Shown one piece after another: positions 6,357-14,790 of a stretch of DNA of 64,000 bases. The translations under genes were made by a program, and so were the position numbers. The stretch covers positions 1 through 64,000 of the forward strand of contig NZ_JBJNRJ010000001.1 in NCBI RefSeq assembly GCF_046233715.1, read 5' to 3'. Below the pieces are notes generated by a model, which made no database searches, was not told the DNA's origin, and worked only from the letters and a program-made list of their open reading frames with translations. The stretch is from Trujillonella humicola. Its GTDB lineage: Bacteria > Actinomycetota > Actinomycetes > Mycobacteriales > Geodermatophilaceae. Each line of letters opens with the position of its first letter. Position 1 is the stretch's first letter.

Positions 6357-8753
6357 ATGGACCGGCGCGTGCGGCTCCGCATCCTGCTCAGGCTCGCCGC
6401 CGCGATCGTCGCGACCGGGGCGCTGGTCGCCGGCCTCCTGTTCCCCTGGGTCGGCGGGCCCGCGCTGCTGGCCTCTCAGTCGACGGGCCTGCTCGGCGAC
6501 ATCCCGGTCGAGCTCACCGACCGGACGCCGCCGGGCAACACCGTGCTGCTGGCCGCGGACGGCGAGCCCATCACGTACTTCTACGAGGAGAACCGCCAGC
6601 CGGTCGCGCCGGACCAGATCGCCGAGGTGATGCAGCACGCCATCGTCGCGATCGAGGACTCGCGCTTCTACGAGCACCGCGGCCTGGACGTGCAGGGCAC
6701 GCTGCGGGCGCTGATCCGCAACATCACCGCCGGCGAGGTCGCCGAGGGCGGGTCGACGCTCACCCAGCAGCTGGTCAAGCAGACCCTGCTGCAGACCGCC
6801 GACACCCCCGAGGAGCGGGTGGCGGCCACCGAGCAGACCGTCGGCCGCAAGCTGCGGGAGGCCCGGCTGGCCCTGGCGCTGGAGGACGAGTACGGCAAGG
6901 AGGAGATCCTCACCCGCTACCTCAACATCGTGTACTTCGGGCAGAACGCCTACGGCGTGCAGCCGGCCGCGCGGGCGTTCTTCGGGGTCGACGCCTCCGC
7001 GCTGACGCTCCCGCAGGCCGCCCTGCTCGCCGGCCTGGTGCAGAGCCCGACGAACGACGACCCCTTCACCCGTCCCGAGCGCGCCACGCAGCGGCGCAAC
7101 GTGGTGCTGTCCCGGATGGCCGCCCAGGGCTACGTGACGCCGGAGGAGGCCGCGCAGGCCCAGGCCGCCCCGCTCGGGCTCGCCCCCGCGCCGGCGCCGC
7201 GCCGCGGTTGCGCGGAAGCGAGCGTCGGGGCGTTCGTCTGCGACTTCGTGCAGCGCTACCTGATCCAGGAGCTGGGTCTCACCCAGGAGCAGCTGGACAA
7301 CGGCGGGTACGTCATCCGGACGACCCTGGACCCCGAGCTGCAGCGCGCCGGGGACGCCGCCGTCCTGGCCACCCTCCCGATGGGCGATCCCCTGGCGGCC
7401 ATGTTCACCGCCGTCGAGCCCGGCACCGGCCACCTGCTCGCGATGAGCGTGAACCGCGTCTTCGGCTACGACCAGTCCGACCCGGCGCAGGAGTCCTACA
7501 ACCTCAACGTCGCCCCCAGCCAGGGCTCGGGGTCGACCTACAAGGTCTTCGTCGCCGCCGCCGCGCTGGCCCGCGGCTACTCGCCGTCCTACACCCTCAC
7601 GACGTCGAACCCCTACACCTCCCGCGTGTACCGCGACGGCGCCGGCCCCTACGACGTGCGCAACGTCGGCTCCTACCGGGCGACGCTGGACATGGAGACC
7701 GCGCTCTACCAGTCCTCCAACACCTACTTCCTCGCGCTGGAGGACGCCCTCGGCAGCGTCGAGGAGCCGGTGCGGATGGCCGAGGCGATGGGCCTGTTCC
7801 AGTTCAGCCCGCCGGAGCTGCCCCAGCAGATCATCGACGAGAACCGGGGGTCGTTCACCTTCGGTCCCGAGGCGACCAGCCCGCTGGGCTTGGCCAGCGC
7901 CTACTCGACGCTGGCGGCGAGCGGCACGCAGTGCGACGTCGTGCCGGTGACGGCGGTGCTGGACCCGACCGGTGAGCCCGCGGTCGGCGCGGACGGCGAG
8001 CCGCTCGCGGTCGGGGACCGGTGCACCCCCGAGGCCATCCCCCCGGGCGTGGCCACCACGCTCAACCAGATGCTGCGCAAGGACGTCGAGCCCGGGTTCG
8101 GCGGGCAGACCGGCCGCCGCGCCTACGTCCCCGGCCACCAGATCGCCGGCAAGACCGGTACCTCGCAGGAGAACTTCTCGGTCGCCTTCGTCGGGTACAC
8201 GCCCGAGGTGACCGCCAGCGTCATGGTGCTCAACCCCAAGCAGAACCAGGACGTCGGCGGCTTCGGCGGCGGCAAGGGCGCCACCATCTGGCACGACGCC
8301 ATGGCCCCGGTCCTCGAGGCGCGCGGCAGCAGCGACTTCCCGCCGGCGGATCCGGCCGTCGTCCGCGGCAACACCCGACCGGTGCCCGGCTGCTCCTCGG
8401 CCGGTGCCTGCGAGACGACGCTGCGCAACGCCGGCTTCGCCACGGCGCGCCTCCGGGTCGACAGCTCGCTGGCGGCCGGGTCGTTCGTCGGCACCAGCCC
8501 GCCGCGCGGCGGCCGCGCGGTGCCCGGCCAGGTGGTCACCATCCTGATCAGCAACGGCGCCGACTACGTCGCGCCCGCGCCCGCGCCCGATCCGGCGCCC
8601 GGGGGCGGGGGCGGGGGCGGGTCGACGCCGGCGCCGCCGCCGCCGTCCACCCCCGCACCGGCTCCCGAGCCGCCGCCCCCGCCGGACGGCGGACCCGCTC
8701 CCGGCGGCCCGCCGGTCGAGCCCGGTGTCCCGGCGCCGCCCGACGACGACTGA
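6357..8753 (+). CDS. Class A penicillin-binding protein (transglycosylase-transpeptidase) with PASTA domain
   Basis: This 798-residue bifunctional murein synthase has one N-terminal membrane anchor (about residues 8-30). It continues with a GT51 glycosyltransferase domain (EDSRFYEHRG with Glu100, GGSTLTQQLVKQ) and a transpeptidase domain with STYK at 393-396 (nucleophile Ser393), SSN at 453-455 and KTG at 599-601. A PASTA-like domain and a long Pro/Gly/Ala tail follow. It polymerises and cross-links peptidoglycan outside the membrane. The start is fixed by the strong GGAGGGAGGACC ribosome site. Its last 190 bases are also read on the other strand by the YihY gene. Confidence 0.93.
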   Translation: MDRRVRLRILLRLAAAIVATGALVAGLLFPWVGGPALLASQSTGLLGDIPVELTDRTPPGNTVLLAADGEPITYFYEENRQPVAPDQIAEVMQHAIVAIEDSRFYEHRGLDVQGTLRALIRNITAGEVAEGGSTLTQQLVKQTLLQTADTPEERVAATEQTVGRKLREARLALALEDEYGKEEILTRYLNIVYFGQNAYGVQPAARAFFGVDASALTLPQAALLAGLVQSPTNDDPFTRPERATQRRNVVLSRMAAQGYVTPEEAAQAQAAPLGLAPAPAPRRGCAEASVGAFVCDFVQRYLIQELGLTQEQLDNGGYVIRTTLDPELQRAGDAAVLATLPMGDPLAAMFTAVEPGTGHLLAMSVNRVFGYDQSDPAQESYNLNVAPSQGSGSTYKVFVAAAALARGYSPSYTLTTSNPYTSRVYRDGAGPYDVRNVGSYRATLDMETALYQSSNTYFLALEDALGSVEEPVRMAEAMGLFQFSPPELPQQIIDENRGSFTFGPEATSPLGLASAYSTLAASGTQCDVVPVTAVLDPTGEPAVGADGEPLAVGDRCTPEAIPPGVATTLNQMLRKDVEPGFGGQTGRRAYVPGHQIAGKTGTSQENFSVAFVGYTPEVTASVMVLNPKQNQDVGGFGGGKGATIWHDAMAPVLEARGSSDFPPADPAVVRGNTRPVPGCSSAGACETTLRNAGFATARLRVDSSLAAGSFVGTSPPRGGRAVPGQVVTILISNGADYVAPAPAPDPAPGGGGGGGSTPAPPPPSTPAPAPEPPPPPDGGPAPGGPPVEPGVPAPPDDD

Positions 8754-9637
8754 GCTCCGGCCGGGCCGGGTCGGCCCGACGTCAGCCGGACCTCGAGCGC
8801 CCCGGTGAGCAGCCAGCCACCGAGCAGCACCAGGTGCAGCAGGAAGAGCCAGAGGGCCAGGGCGACCGCCGCCCCGACCGGTGTCAGACCGCCGAAGGGC
8901 GCCCCCAGGTCCAGGGGCAGCGACAGGAACAACGCGAAGCCTTGCAGGAAGCCCGACAGGCAGGCGGCGGTGAACAGGGAGCCGCAGACCAGGGCGGGCC
9001 AGCGCATCCGGCCGGCCGCGACCACGCCGAAGCCCCAGGCCAGGGGCACGGTCAGCACGAGCAGCACCGAGTAGTAGCCGATCGCGAACCGGCCGATGGC
9101 GGCGCCGGCGCCGTCCTGGGAGCCCAGCTCGGCCATGCTCTCGGCGGCCAGCAGCAGCGGGAGCAGCAGCAGCGGGGTGACCACCACGAGGGGCAGCCCG
9201 AGCAGCCGGCCCCGCCAGCCGGTCAGCGTGTCGTGCCGCCCGCTGAAGCGCAGCAGCGACCGGCGCAGCCCCTCCCCGTACAACGACAGCGGGAGCAGGG
9301 CCAGCAGGAAGCCCAGGACGTCCATGCCCAGGCCGGCGTCCACCAGGTCCACCACGACGTCGGGGGCGCCGAGCTCGGCCGGCAGCACCTCGACCAGGCG
9401 GTCGGTGAGCCGCTGCACCTCGTCCGCGCCGATCACCAGGCCGGTGAGCCGCACGGCCACGAGCAGCAGGGGGATGACGGCGATCCCGGCGTAGAACGTC
9501 AGCCCGGCGCCGATCAGCGCGAGGTCGCGGCCGCGCAGCCGGTCGCGGACCGTGGCCCCGAGGAAGCGCAGCTCCGCGCGGACCCGGGCTCGGGTCCACG
9601 CGGACCCCGCGGGCAGCGGGGAGCCCGAGGTGCTCAG
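8564..9637 (-). CDS. YihY/BrkB-type integral membrane protein with low-complexity tail
   Basis: About 357 residues with six hydrophobic segments and the YihY/BrkB pattern RDLALIGAGLTFYAGIAVIP near the N-terminus. The cytoplasmic tail is rich in Gly, Ala, Ser and Pro and is encoded antisense to the Pro-rich tail of the penicillin-binding protein, from 8564 to 8753. The start is uncertain: the frame offers CTG at 9637, overlapping the stop of the lipoprotein, or GTG at 9712, inside the lipoprotein gene; no ATG fits. This family is described as membrane proteins of unknown transport role. It is probably co-transcribed with the small lipoprotein. Confidence 0.75.
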   Translation of the reverse strand: MSTSGSPLPAGSAWTRARVRAELRFLGATVRDRLRGRDLALIGAGLTFYAGIAVIPLLLVAVRLTGLVIGADEVQRLTDRLVEVLPAELGAPDVVVDLVDAGLGMDVLGFLLALLPLSLYGEGLRRSLLRFSGRHDTLTGWRGRLLGLPLVVVTPLLLLPLLLAAESMAELGSQDGAGAAIGRFAIGYYSVLLVLTVPLAWGFGVVAAGRMRWPALVCGSLFTAACLSGFLQGFALFLSLPLDLGAPFGGLTPVGAAVALALWLFLLHLVLLGGWLLTGALEVRLTSGRPGPAGAQSSSGGAGTPGSTGGPPGAGPPSGGGGGSGAGAGVDGGGGAGVDPPPPPPPGAGSGAGAGAT

Positions 9638-9837
9638 CCCTCGGACTCGGAGGTCTGGGTCGACGGGCCTTCCGTCTCGGCGCAGTCGGCGGTGTTCTCG
9701 GCGGTGCCGCACTCCTGCTCGTTGCGGTCCACGTCGGTGTTCGTCCCGCCCTCGGTGTTGCTGCACCCGGTGGTCACGGAGGCGGCGATGGCGAGGGCGA
9801 CGAGCGGGCGGGTCAGTGCCCGCCGGGTGATGCGCAT
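9634..9837 (-). CDS. Small putative lipoprotein
   Basis: This 67-residue protein has a basic N-terminus (MRITRRALTRP), a hydrophobic stretch, and a cysteine in the context SVTTGCSN that looks like a weak lipobox. A short, acidic, Thr/Glu/Ser-rich mature part follows. If lipidated it would be anchored on the outer face of the membrane. The start at 9837 has only a weak ribosome site (GCGGGG). The stop overlaps the proposed start of the YihY gene. Nothing indicates a function. Confidence 0.6.
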   Translation of the reverse strand: MRITRRALTRPLVALAIAASVTTGCSNTEGGTNTDVDRNEQECGTAENTADCAETEGPSTQTSESEG

Positions 9838-10054
9838 GCCCCGCAGAGTGCACGCGGGACCGCACCGGCAAACCCGGCGGACGACAGGGCCCGACGCCGT
9901 CATCCGGGGGCGTGGCCGGGGTCACCGCGGGCTCCCGCCCCGGGGCCGTCCGGCACGGCTCCGGTGCGCGGGCCGGTTCGAAGCGTCAGTGCAGGTCAGC
10001 CCCCCGGTCCTCGGGTAGGGACGCCGTCCCGGAGGTTGCGGCACGGAATCGGTC

Positions 10055-10067
10055 GCTCACCGTGAGC
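10055..10067. promoter_or_regulatory. Inverted repeat upstream of the riboswitch promoter
   Basis: GCTCAC-C-GTGAGC is a perfect 6-bp inverted repeat about 40 bases upstream of the riboswitch P1 stem, in the likely promoter zone. The 498-base spacer 9838-10335 otherwise holds only the riboswitch; nothing was recognised in 9838-10050. Confidence 0.35.
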
Positions 10068-10104
10068 AAACGAATTACACGCTGGTGATTGTCACGGACC
10101 CGTC

Positions 10105-10310
10105 ACGGCGCTTACCGTCTGTGCGTCCGGAGGGGCGCAGCGTCACCGACCTGGGTGACACCCCGCGGACGCCGTCGAGCCGGCCGACCCTCCCGAGGGG
10201 ACGCCGGGCCGGGGACCCACCGCAGTCCTGGGGTGCAGTGCCCGCGGACCTCCCGCGAGCACCGGGCGTTCTCCCGCCCGAACCCGTCAGCTAACCCGGT
10301 AGGCGGCCGT
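10105..10310 (+). promoter_or_regulatory. c-di-AMP riboswitch (ydaO/yuaA leader)
   Basis: The leader of the NlpC/P60 gene carries the signature 3' segment GTCAGCTAACCCGGTAGGC at 10286-10304 and the internal segment TGGGGTGCAGT. Both are features I recall from the ydaO class, which senses cyclic di-AMP and controls cell-wall hydrolase and rpf genes in actinobacteria. The P1 stem is visible: 10109-10117 (CGCTTACCG) pairs with 10297-10305 (CGGTAGGCG), nine pairs with one G-U. By analogy with other members, ligand binding would lower expression of the downstream hydrolase. The outer limits are approximate. Confidence 0.85.
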
Positions 10311-10335
10311 CGGAGAAACGGAGAGCCGCCGGACC

Positions 10336-11469
10336 ATGGCGACCCCTGAGCGTGCCTTCCCCGCGCGCCCGCACCACCCCCGCCGCAGCCCGGTCACCCG
10401 CCGGGCGCTGCTGCTGGCCTCCGCGATCGGCGTGGCCCTCGGCGTGACCCTCGTGCCGGCTCCCGCGGGGGCCGAGGAGCCGGGCACCGCGGCCGAGGCC
10501 GCCGAGCTGATGGCCGCCCGCGGTCACGAGCTCGAGGCGGTGACCGAGCAGTTCAACGAGGCACGAGAGCACCTCCTCGGTCTGCAGGCCGCCGCGGCGG
10601 AGGCCACGACCGCCGCCGACGCGGCGCAGGCGCAGGTCGCGGGCGCGCAGCAGCAGGTGCGCGGTGTGGCCCGCAGCGCGTGGACCGGCCAGACCGGTGG
10701 CTCGCTGGCGGCCCTGCTGACCAGCGAGTCGCCGGAGGAGTTCATCGACCAGGTCGCCGTCCTCGGCATGGTCGCCGACCACCAGAGCGACCTGCTGACC
10801 ACGGCCGTGTCCGCCGGCGACGCGGCGGCCGCCGCCCGTGCCGCCGCCGACGCCGCGGCCGCCGAGGCGCAGCGCACCTACGACGCCGTCGCCGCGCAGC
10901 AGGCCGCGCTCGAGGCCGAGATCGCCGAGTACCGGGCCGACTTCCAGCGGCTGACCGCCGCCGAGCAGCAGGCCGCGCTGGCCGCGGCGGCAGCGGCGCA
11001 CGCCGAGACCACCGCCAGCCGCGACGACCGCGAGGAGTCGACCGGGGCGACGGCGACCTCGGAACCCTCCGGGCCGGCCGCCTCGGCGCCCTCCGCGCCG
11101 GTCGTGACCGGCGGCGGGGCCGCCCAGGTCGCGATCGACACCGCCATGGCCCAGCGCGGCAAGCCCTACGTGTGGGCCGCCGCCGGGCCGCGCTCCTTCG
11201 ACTGCTCGGGACTGACCCAGTACGCCTTCCGCGCCGCCGGGATCAGCCTGCCGCACTCCAGCCGGATGCAGTCCCAGATGGGCCAGGCCGTCTCCCGCGC
11301 CGACCTGCGCCCCGGCGACCTGGTCTTCTTCTACAGCCCCGTGAGCCACGTGGGCATCTACATCGGCAACGGCCAGATGGTGCACGCGCCGACGTCCGGG
11401 GACGTCGTGAAGGTCGCCTCGATCGACTCCATGGGCGGCTACTCCGGCGCCCGCCGCATCGCCGGGTAG
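10336..11469 (+). CDS. Secreted NlpC/P60 peptidoglycan endopeptidase, RipA-like
   Basis: This 377-residue protein has a signal peptide (about residues 20-46), a long Ala/Glu/Gln-rich coiled coil (about 50-225), a Ser/Pro linker and a C-terminal NlpC/P60 cysteine peptidase domain. The catalytic Cys290 sits in FDCSGLTQYAF, with His338 in SHVGIYIG and His350 in the family pattern. Enzymes of this kind cut D-Glu-mDAP bonds in stem peptides during growth and septation. The ATG at 10336 is 25-30 bases after the riboswitch. It is the first and probably only gene of its transcript. Confidence 0.92.
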   Translation: MATPERAFPARPHHPRRSPVTRRALLLASAIGVALGVTLVPAPAGAEEPGTAAEAAELMAARGHELEAVTEQFNEAREHLLGLQAAAAEATTAADAAQAQVAGAQQQVRGVARSAWTGQTGGSLAALLTSESPEEFIDQVAVLGMVADHQSDLLTTAVSAGDAAAAARAAADAAAAEAQRTYDAVAAQQAALEAEIAEYRADFQRLTAAEQQAALAAAAAAHAETTASRDDREESTGATATSEPSGPAASAPSAPVVTGGGAAQVAIDTAMAQRGKPYVWAAAGPRSFDCSGLTQYAFRAAGISLPHSSRMQSQMGQAVSRADLRPGDLVFFYSPVSHVGIYIGNGQMVHAPTSGDVVKVASIDSMGGYSGARRIAG

Positions 11470-11519
11470 TCGACGGGCCTCCCCGTCCTCCACCGCTCGC
11501 TCGCGCTCGCGGCGGGCCC

Positions 11520-12071
11520 CTACCGGGAGGCCGCCCGGGGTCGGGTGACCGCCTGCAGCAGGCCCCAGACGAAGCGGGCTCGCCGGCCGTCGGGCAGCGC
11601 GACCTCCCAGTGCGCCGGCGCCTGCGCCCCCACGTGCCGGGCCCCGGGGACGGCGGCGACGTCGTCGACGACGTGCTGCCAGACCAGCAGCCGGCCCGGG
11701 CGCGCGGCCGGGACCCCCGAACCCGGACCGCGGACCAGCTGCTCGTCGAGCACCTCGCCGCCGGGGCCGCTGACCACCCGCCAGCGCAGCTGCGGCCACA
11801 GCGGCAGCGGCCACTGGCGCAGCTCCAGCTCCAGGTCGCCGTGCCGGCGGGGGACGCAGGTGTCGGGCGGTCCGAGCACCGCCGTCCGCAGGGCCAGGCC
11901 GCGGGGCGCCCGGGAACTGTGCTGCAGCGCCTGCCACCGGGTGTGCGCCGCATGGGCTGCGCCGCGCGTCGCCGACAGCCGCGGCAGCGCGTCGGCGACC
12001 AGGTCGGGGCGGACGTCGGCCATCCGTCGCAGCAGGACCAGGCAGAACTCCCGCCGCGCCAGTCCCCGCAC
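11520..12071 (-). CDS. Hypothetical protein
   Basis: This 183-residue protein is Trp- and Arg-rich (QWPLPLWPQLRWRVVSGPGGEVLDEQLV) with no membrane segment or signal peptide and no family I recognise. Its first part (REFCLVLLRRMADVRPDLVADALPRL) is helical and the remainder looks like beta strands. GTG 12071 is preferred, with AGGG upstream; ATG 12023 is an alternative that has no ribosome site. It is convergent with the NlpC/P60 gene, and no convincing terminator was found in the 50-base gap. Confidence 0.55.
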   Translation of the reverse strand: MRGLARREFCLVLLRRMADVRPDLVADALPRLSATRGAAHAAHTRWQALQHSSRAPRGLALRTAVLGPPDTCVPRRHGDLELELRQWPLPLWPQLRWRVVSGPGGEVLDEQLVRGPGSGVPAARPGRLLVWQHVVDDVAAVPGARHVGAQAPAHWEVALPDGRRARFVWGLLQAVTRPRAASR

Positions 12072-12227
12072 CCCGACGACCCTGCCACCCGCAGCCCGCC
12101 CGGTGAGGGCGGGGGAGGCCGGCCCCGCGGGCCGGGCCCTGCCGCGCACGTCACAGCGCCGGGTGGGGACGCCGCGGCGCGGTCGGCCGTTGGACCCGGG
12201 CGGACCGTCGCCGTCGAGAGGGAGCCG

Positions 12228-12545
12228 ATGAGCCCGCGCACCGCCGTCCCGCTGTTCCGCGCCGTCGCCGTCGCCGAGGCGCTGACCTGGGTCGGCCTGC
12301 TGGCCGGCATGTACGTCAAGTACGTGCCGGGCACGTCCGAGCTGGGGGTGCAGGTGTTCGGCCCGATCCACGGGGCGGTGTTCGTGCTCTACGTGGCGGT
12401 CGCGCTCCTGACGGCCCGGGTGCTGCGTTGGTCGCCGGGGACGACGCTGCTGGCCCTCGCGGCCTCGATCCCGCCGCTGGCCACCGTGGTCTTCGAGCTG
12501 TGGGCGCGCCGGACCGGCCGGCTGGGCGCGGTCGAGACGGCCTGA
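12228..12545 (+). CDS. DUF3817 family membrane protein
   Basis: This 105-residue protein has three hydrophobic segments and the DUF3817 pattern LFRAVAVAEALTWVGLLAGM followed by GPIHGAVFVLYV. The family is small inner-membrane proteins of unknown function found in actinobacteria. The start is fixed by GAGAGGGAG upstream of the ATG. It is 38 bases upstream of the serine hydrolase gene in the same direction. Confidence 0.8.
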   Translation: MSPRTAVPLFRAVAVAEALTWVGLLAGMYVKYVPGTSELGVQVFGPIHGAVFVLYVAVALLTARVLRWSPGTTLLALAASIPPLATVVFELWARRTGRLGAVETA

Positions 12546-12583
12546 CCCGGGCGGTCGCGGGCCGCTGCCCTACGGTCGCCGTC

Positions 12584-13906
12584 ATGCCCGAGCCCGTGCT
12601 GCCCTCGACCGCCCGCACCCTGCTGGCCCGGACGGCCCTGGCCCAGCGCGACGGCCGGGTGCCCGGGCTGGTCGCCGGCGTGGTGCGCGACGGCGGGCTG
12701 GTCTGGTCGGCCGGCCGCGGCGAGGTGCCCGGGCCGGTCCTGGACACCCAGTACCGGCTCGGCTCGATCAGCAAGACGGTCACCGCGGTCGCGGTGATGC
12801 GGCTGCGCGACGAGGGCCGGCTGGGCCTCGACGACCCGTTGGAGCGCCACGTGCCCGGCACCCCGTTCGGGGACCGCACGGTGGGGCAGTTGCTCTCCCA
12901 CCTGGCCGGGGCGTCGGCGGAGAGCCCGGGCGGCTGGTGGGAGCGGGTGCCCGGCGGGTCCCTGGAGGACCTCCGCCTGCGGGGCGAGCACGTGGTGCTC
13001 GGCGCCGCCCGCCGCTTCCACTACTCCAACCTCGGTTTCGGTCTGCTCGGTGAACTGGTGGCCCGGCTGCGCGGCCGGTCCTGGGACGACGTCGTCCGCG
13101 ACGAGGTGCTCGCGCCGCTCGGGATGGCCCGGACGACGGCCCGCCCGCAGCCGCCGGCCGCGGCGGGGAGCGCGGTGCACCCCTGGGCCGACGTCGTCCT
13201 CCCCGAGCCCGAGCACCACGCCGGGGTGATGGCCGCCGCCGGCCAGCTGTGGGCCACGCTGGCCGACCTGGCCCGCTTCGCCGTCTTCCTGCTCGGCGAC
13301 ACCGGTGACGTGCTGCGCCCGGCGACGCTCGAGGAGATGGCGGTGCCGGCCGGGGTGGACTCCTCGGCCCCGGGCTGGTCGGCCTACGGCCTGGGCCTGC
13401 AGGTGATCCGGCTGGACGGGCGCACCTACACCGGTCACGGCGGGTCGATGCCCGGTTTCCTGGCCGGCGTCTTCGTGGACCGGGAGGAGGGCGCGGGCGC
13501 CGTCACGCTGGCCAACACCACCAGCGGGCTGCCCCTGCTGTGGCCCGGCCTGCTCGCCGACCTGCGCGCGGCCGAGCCCCGGGTGGTGGCGGAGTGGCGG
13601 CCGGCGCCGCCGCCGGTGGACCTCGACGTCCTCGGGGTCTGGTTCTGGGGTCCGGCGCCGTACGTGCTGCGGGCGGTGGGCAGCGGGCTGCTCGACCTCG
13701 CGCCGCTGCCCGGCCGGCCGGGCCGGGCCAGCCGCTTCGCGCCACGCGAGGACGGCACCTGGCTCGGGCTGGACGGGTACCACGCCGGCGAGACGCTGCG
13801 GATCGCGCCGGACCACCTCGACCTGGGGACGTTCGTGTTCACCCGCACGCCCTACGACCCCGACGCCCCGGTCCCCGGCGGGGTGGACGAGCGGGGCTGG
13901 CGGTGA
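12584..13906 (+). CDS. Serine hydrolase of the beta-lactamase / class C family
   Basis: This 440-residue protein has the SXXK motif SISK (Ser61 to Lys64), a YSN motif (FHYSNLGFG), and a GHGG motif replacing KTG (TGHGGSMPGF) near residue 285. These are features of class C-like serine hydrolases and esterases rather than dedicated resistance enzymes. The last 130 residues form an additional beta-rich domain (DUF3471-like position). There is no signal peptide, suggesting a cytoplasmic role. Its stop overlaps the DUF3253 start (GTGA). Confidence 0.8.
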   Translation: MPEPVLPSTARTLLARTALAQRDGRVPGLVAGVVRDGGLVWSAGRGEVPGPVLDTQYRLGSISKTVTAVAVMRLRDEGRLGLDDPLERHVPGTPFGDRTVGQLLSHLAGASAESPGGWWERVPGGSLEDLRLRGEHVVLGAARRFHYSNLGFGLLGELVARLRGRSWDDVVRDEVLAPLGMARTTARPQPPAAAGSAVHPWADVVLPEPEHHAGVMAAAGQLWATLADLARFAVFLLGDTGDVLRPATLEEMAVPAGVDSSAPGWSAYGLGLQVIRLDGRTYTGHGGSMPGFLAGVFVDREEGAGAVTLANTTSGLPLLWPGLLADLRAAEPRVVAEWRPAPPPVDLDVLGVWFWGPAPYVLRAVGSGLLDLAPLPGRPGRASRFAPREDGTWLGLDGYHAGETLRIAPDHLDLGTFVFTRTPYDPDAPVPGGVDERGWR

Positions 13907-14175
13907 CCCCGCGCCCCGGGCGGGTGGACGACGTCGGCCGCGCGCTCGAGGAGCGGATCACCGCGCTCCTCGACGCCCGGGCGGCCGGCGCCTCGATCTG
14001 CCCGTCGGAGGCGGCCCGCGCGGTCGACCCCGGCGGCTGGCGCGACCTCATGCCGGCGGCCCGCGCGGCCGCCGGCCGCCTCGCCGCGGCCGGTGAGGTC
14101 GAGGTGACCCAGCGCGGGGCGGTCGTCGACGTGGCCACCGCCCGCGGGCCGGTGCGGATCCGCCGTCCCCGCTGA
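13903..14175 (+). CDS. DUF3253 family protein
   Basis: This 90-residue protein has the family pattern LEERITALLDARAAGASICPSEAARAV followed by WRDLMPAARAAAGRLAAAGEVEVTQ and a short beta C-terminus ending GPVRIRRPR, which together suggest a winged-helix fold. The function is unknown. The GTG start lies in the stop of the serine hydrolase. Its stop codon TGA (14173-14175) is immediately followed by tandem arm copies of the palindromic repeat. Confidence 0.75.
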   Translation: MTPRPGRVDDVGRALEERITALLDARAAGASICPSEAARAVDPGGWRDLMPAARAAAGRLAAAGEVEVTQRGAVVDVATARGPVRIRRPR

Positions 14176-14218
14176 CGAGAACTGCGCCGTCGAGATCTGC
14201 GCCGACGAGATCTGCACA
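14174..14218. repeat. Three tandem 15-bp copies of the hairpin arm
   Basis: GACGAGAACTGCGCC, GTCGAGATCTGCGCC and GACGAGATCTGCACA follow each other without gaps at 14174, 14189 and 14204. The third is the true left arm of the hairpin element. The other two look like diverged duplications of it. Confidence 0.75.
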
Positions 14219-14265
14219 GTGGGCGGCATCAGGCGCTGATGCCGACGAGTGTGCAGATCTCGTCG
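14203..14265. repeat. Dispersed hairpin repeat, copy 1
   Basis: Perfect 15-bp outer arms at 14203-14217 and 14251-14265 contain GAGATCTGCAC / GTGCAGATCTC. The inner arms are imperfect and close on CATCAG-GCG-CTGATG. It lies between the convergent stops at 14175 and 14276. Further copies are at 20510, 45453 and 46455. Confidence 0.9.
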
Positions 14266-14275
14266 AGACGGGGGG

Positions 14276-14767
14276 TCAGTCCGCGGGGTCGGTGGGGGGC
14301 TCGCCGCCCGCGGCGCGCCGCAGCAGCGGGTCCAGCCGGTGCTCCACCAGCCGGCGCATCGCCAGCGCGGTGTCGGTCCGCTCGACGCCGGGCATCGCCA
14401 GCACCTGCTCGCTGAGCCGCCACAGGTCGTCGGCGTCGAGCGCCACGACCCGCACGAGCAGGTCCGCCGCCCCCGACAGGGCGGTCACCTCCACGACCTG
14501 GTCGAGCTCCCCGAGCGCCGCCCCCACGTCGGTGAGGCTGCGCTGCACGACCTGCACGGTCATGTACGCCTCGAGCCGGTAGCCCAGCGCCGCCGGGCGC
14601 ACGCGGGTGGTGAAGGGGGTCAGCGCGCCGCCGGCCTCCAGGCGGGCCAGCCGCGCCTGCACGGTGTTGCGGGCCAGGCCCAGCCGCTGCGAGAGCGCCA
14701 TCACCGAGGCGCGCGGGTCCTCGGCCAGCGCCTGCAGAAGGCGGGCGTCGGTGGTGTCGAGCGGCAC
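14276..14767 (-). CDS. Lrp/AsnC family regulator, probable bkd regulator
   Basis: This 163-residue protein has an N-terminal helix-turn-helix (LDTTDARLLQALAEDPRASVMALSQRLGLARNTVQARLARL) and a C-terminal AsnC ligand-binding (RAM) domain (ALSGAADLLVRVVALDADDLWRL). It is divergent from the branched-chain 2-oxoacid dehydrogenase operon, the classic position of a BkdR-type regulator that senses branched-chain amino acids or their oxoacids. The start is taken at GTG 14767. It probably binds the inverted repeat in the shared promoter region. Confidence 0.82.
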   Translation of the reverse strand: MPLDTTDARLLQALAEDPRASVMALSQRLGLARNTVQARLARLEAGGALTPFTTRVRPAALGYRLEAYMTVQVVQRSLTDVGAALGELDQVVEVTALSGAADLLVRVVALDADDLWRLSEQVLAMPGVERTDTALAMRRLVEHRLDPLLRRAAGGEPPTDPAD

Positions 14768-14790
14768 ACTGCGCAGTCTGACATGCCTGC

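Noticed and set aside
5154..9599. Minus-strand open frame of 1481 codons spanning several genes
   Set aside because: Only its last 336 codons (the dehydrogenase) have a real protein pattern; the rest is Arg/Gly/Ala antisense of the penicillin-binding protein and YihY genes, an effect of high GC.
11470..11519. Terminator between the convergent NlpC/P60 and hypothetical genes
   Set aside because: Only a 5-bp GGGCC/GGCCC pairing with a long loop can be formed; too weak to call.
12584..13906. Dedicated beta-lactamase resistance gene
   Set aside because: There is no signal peptide, GHGG replaces KTG and a large extra C-terminal domain is present, so a general serine hydrolase or esterase is more likely.
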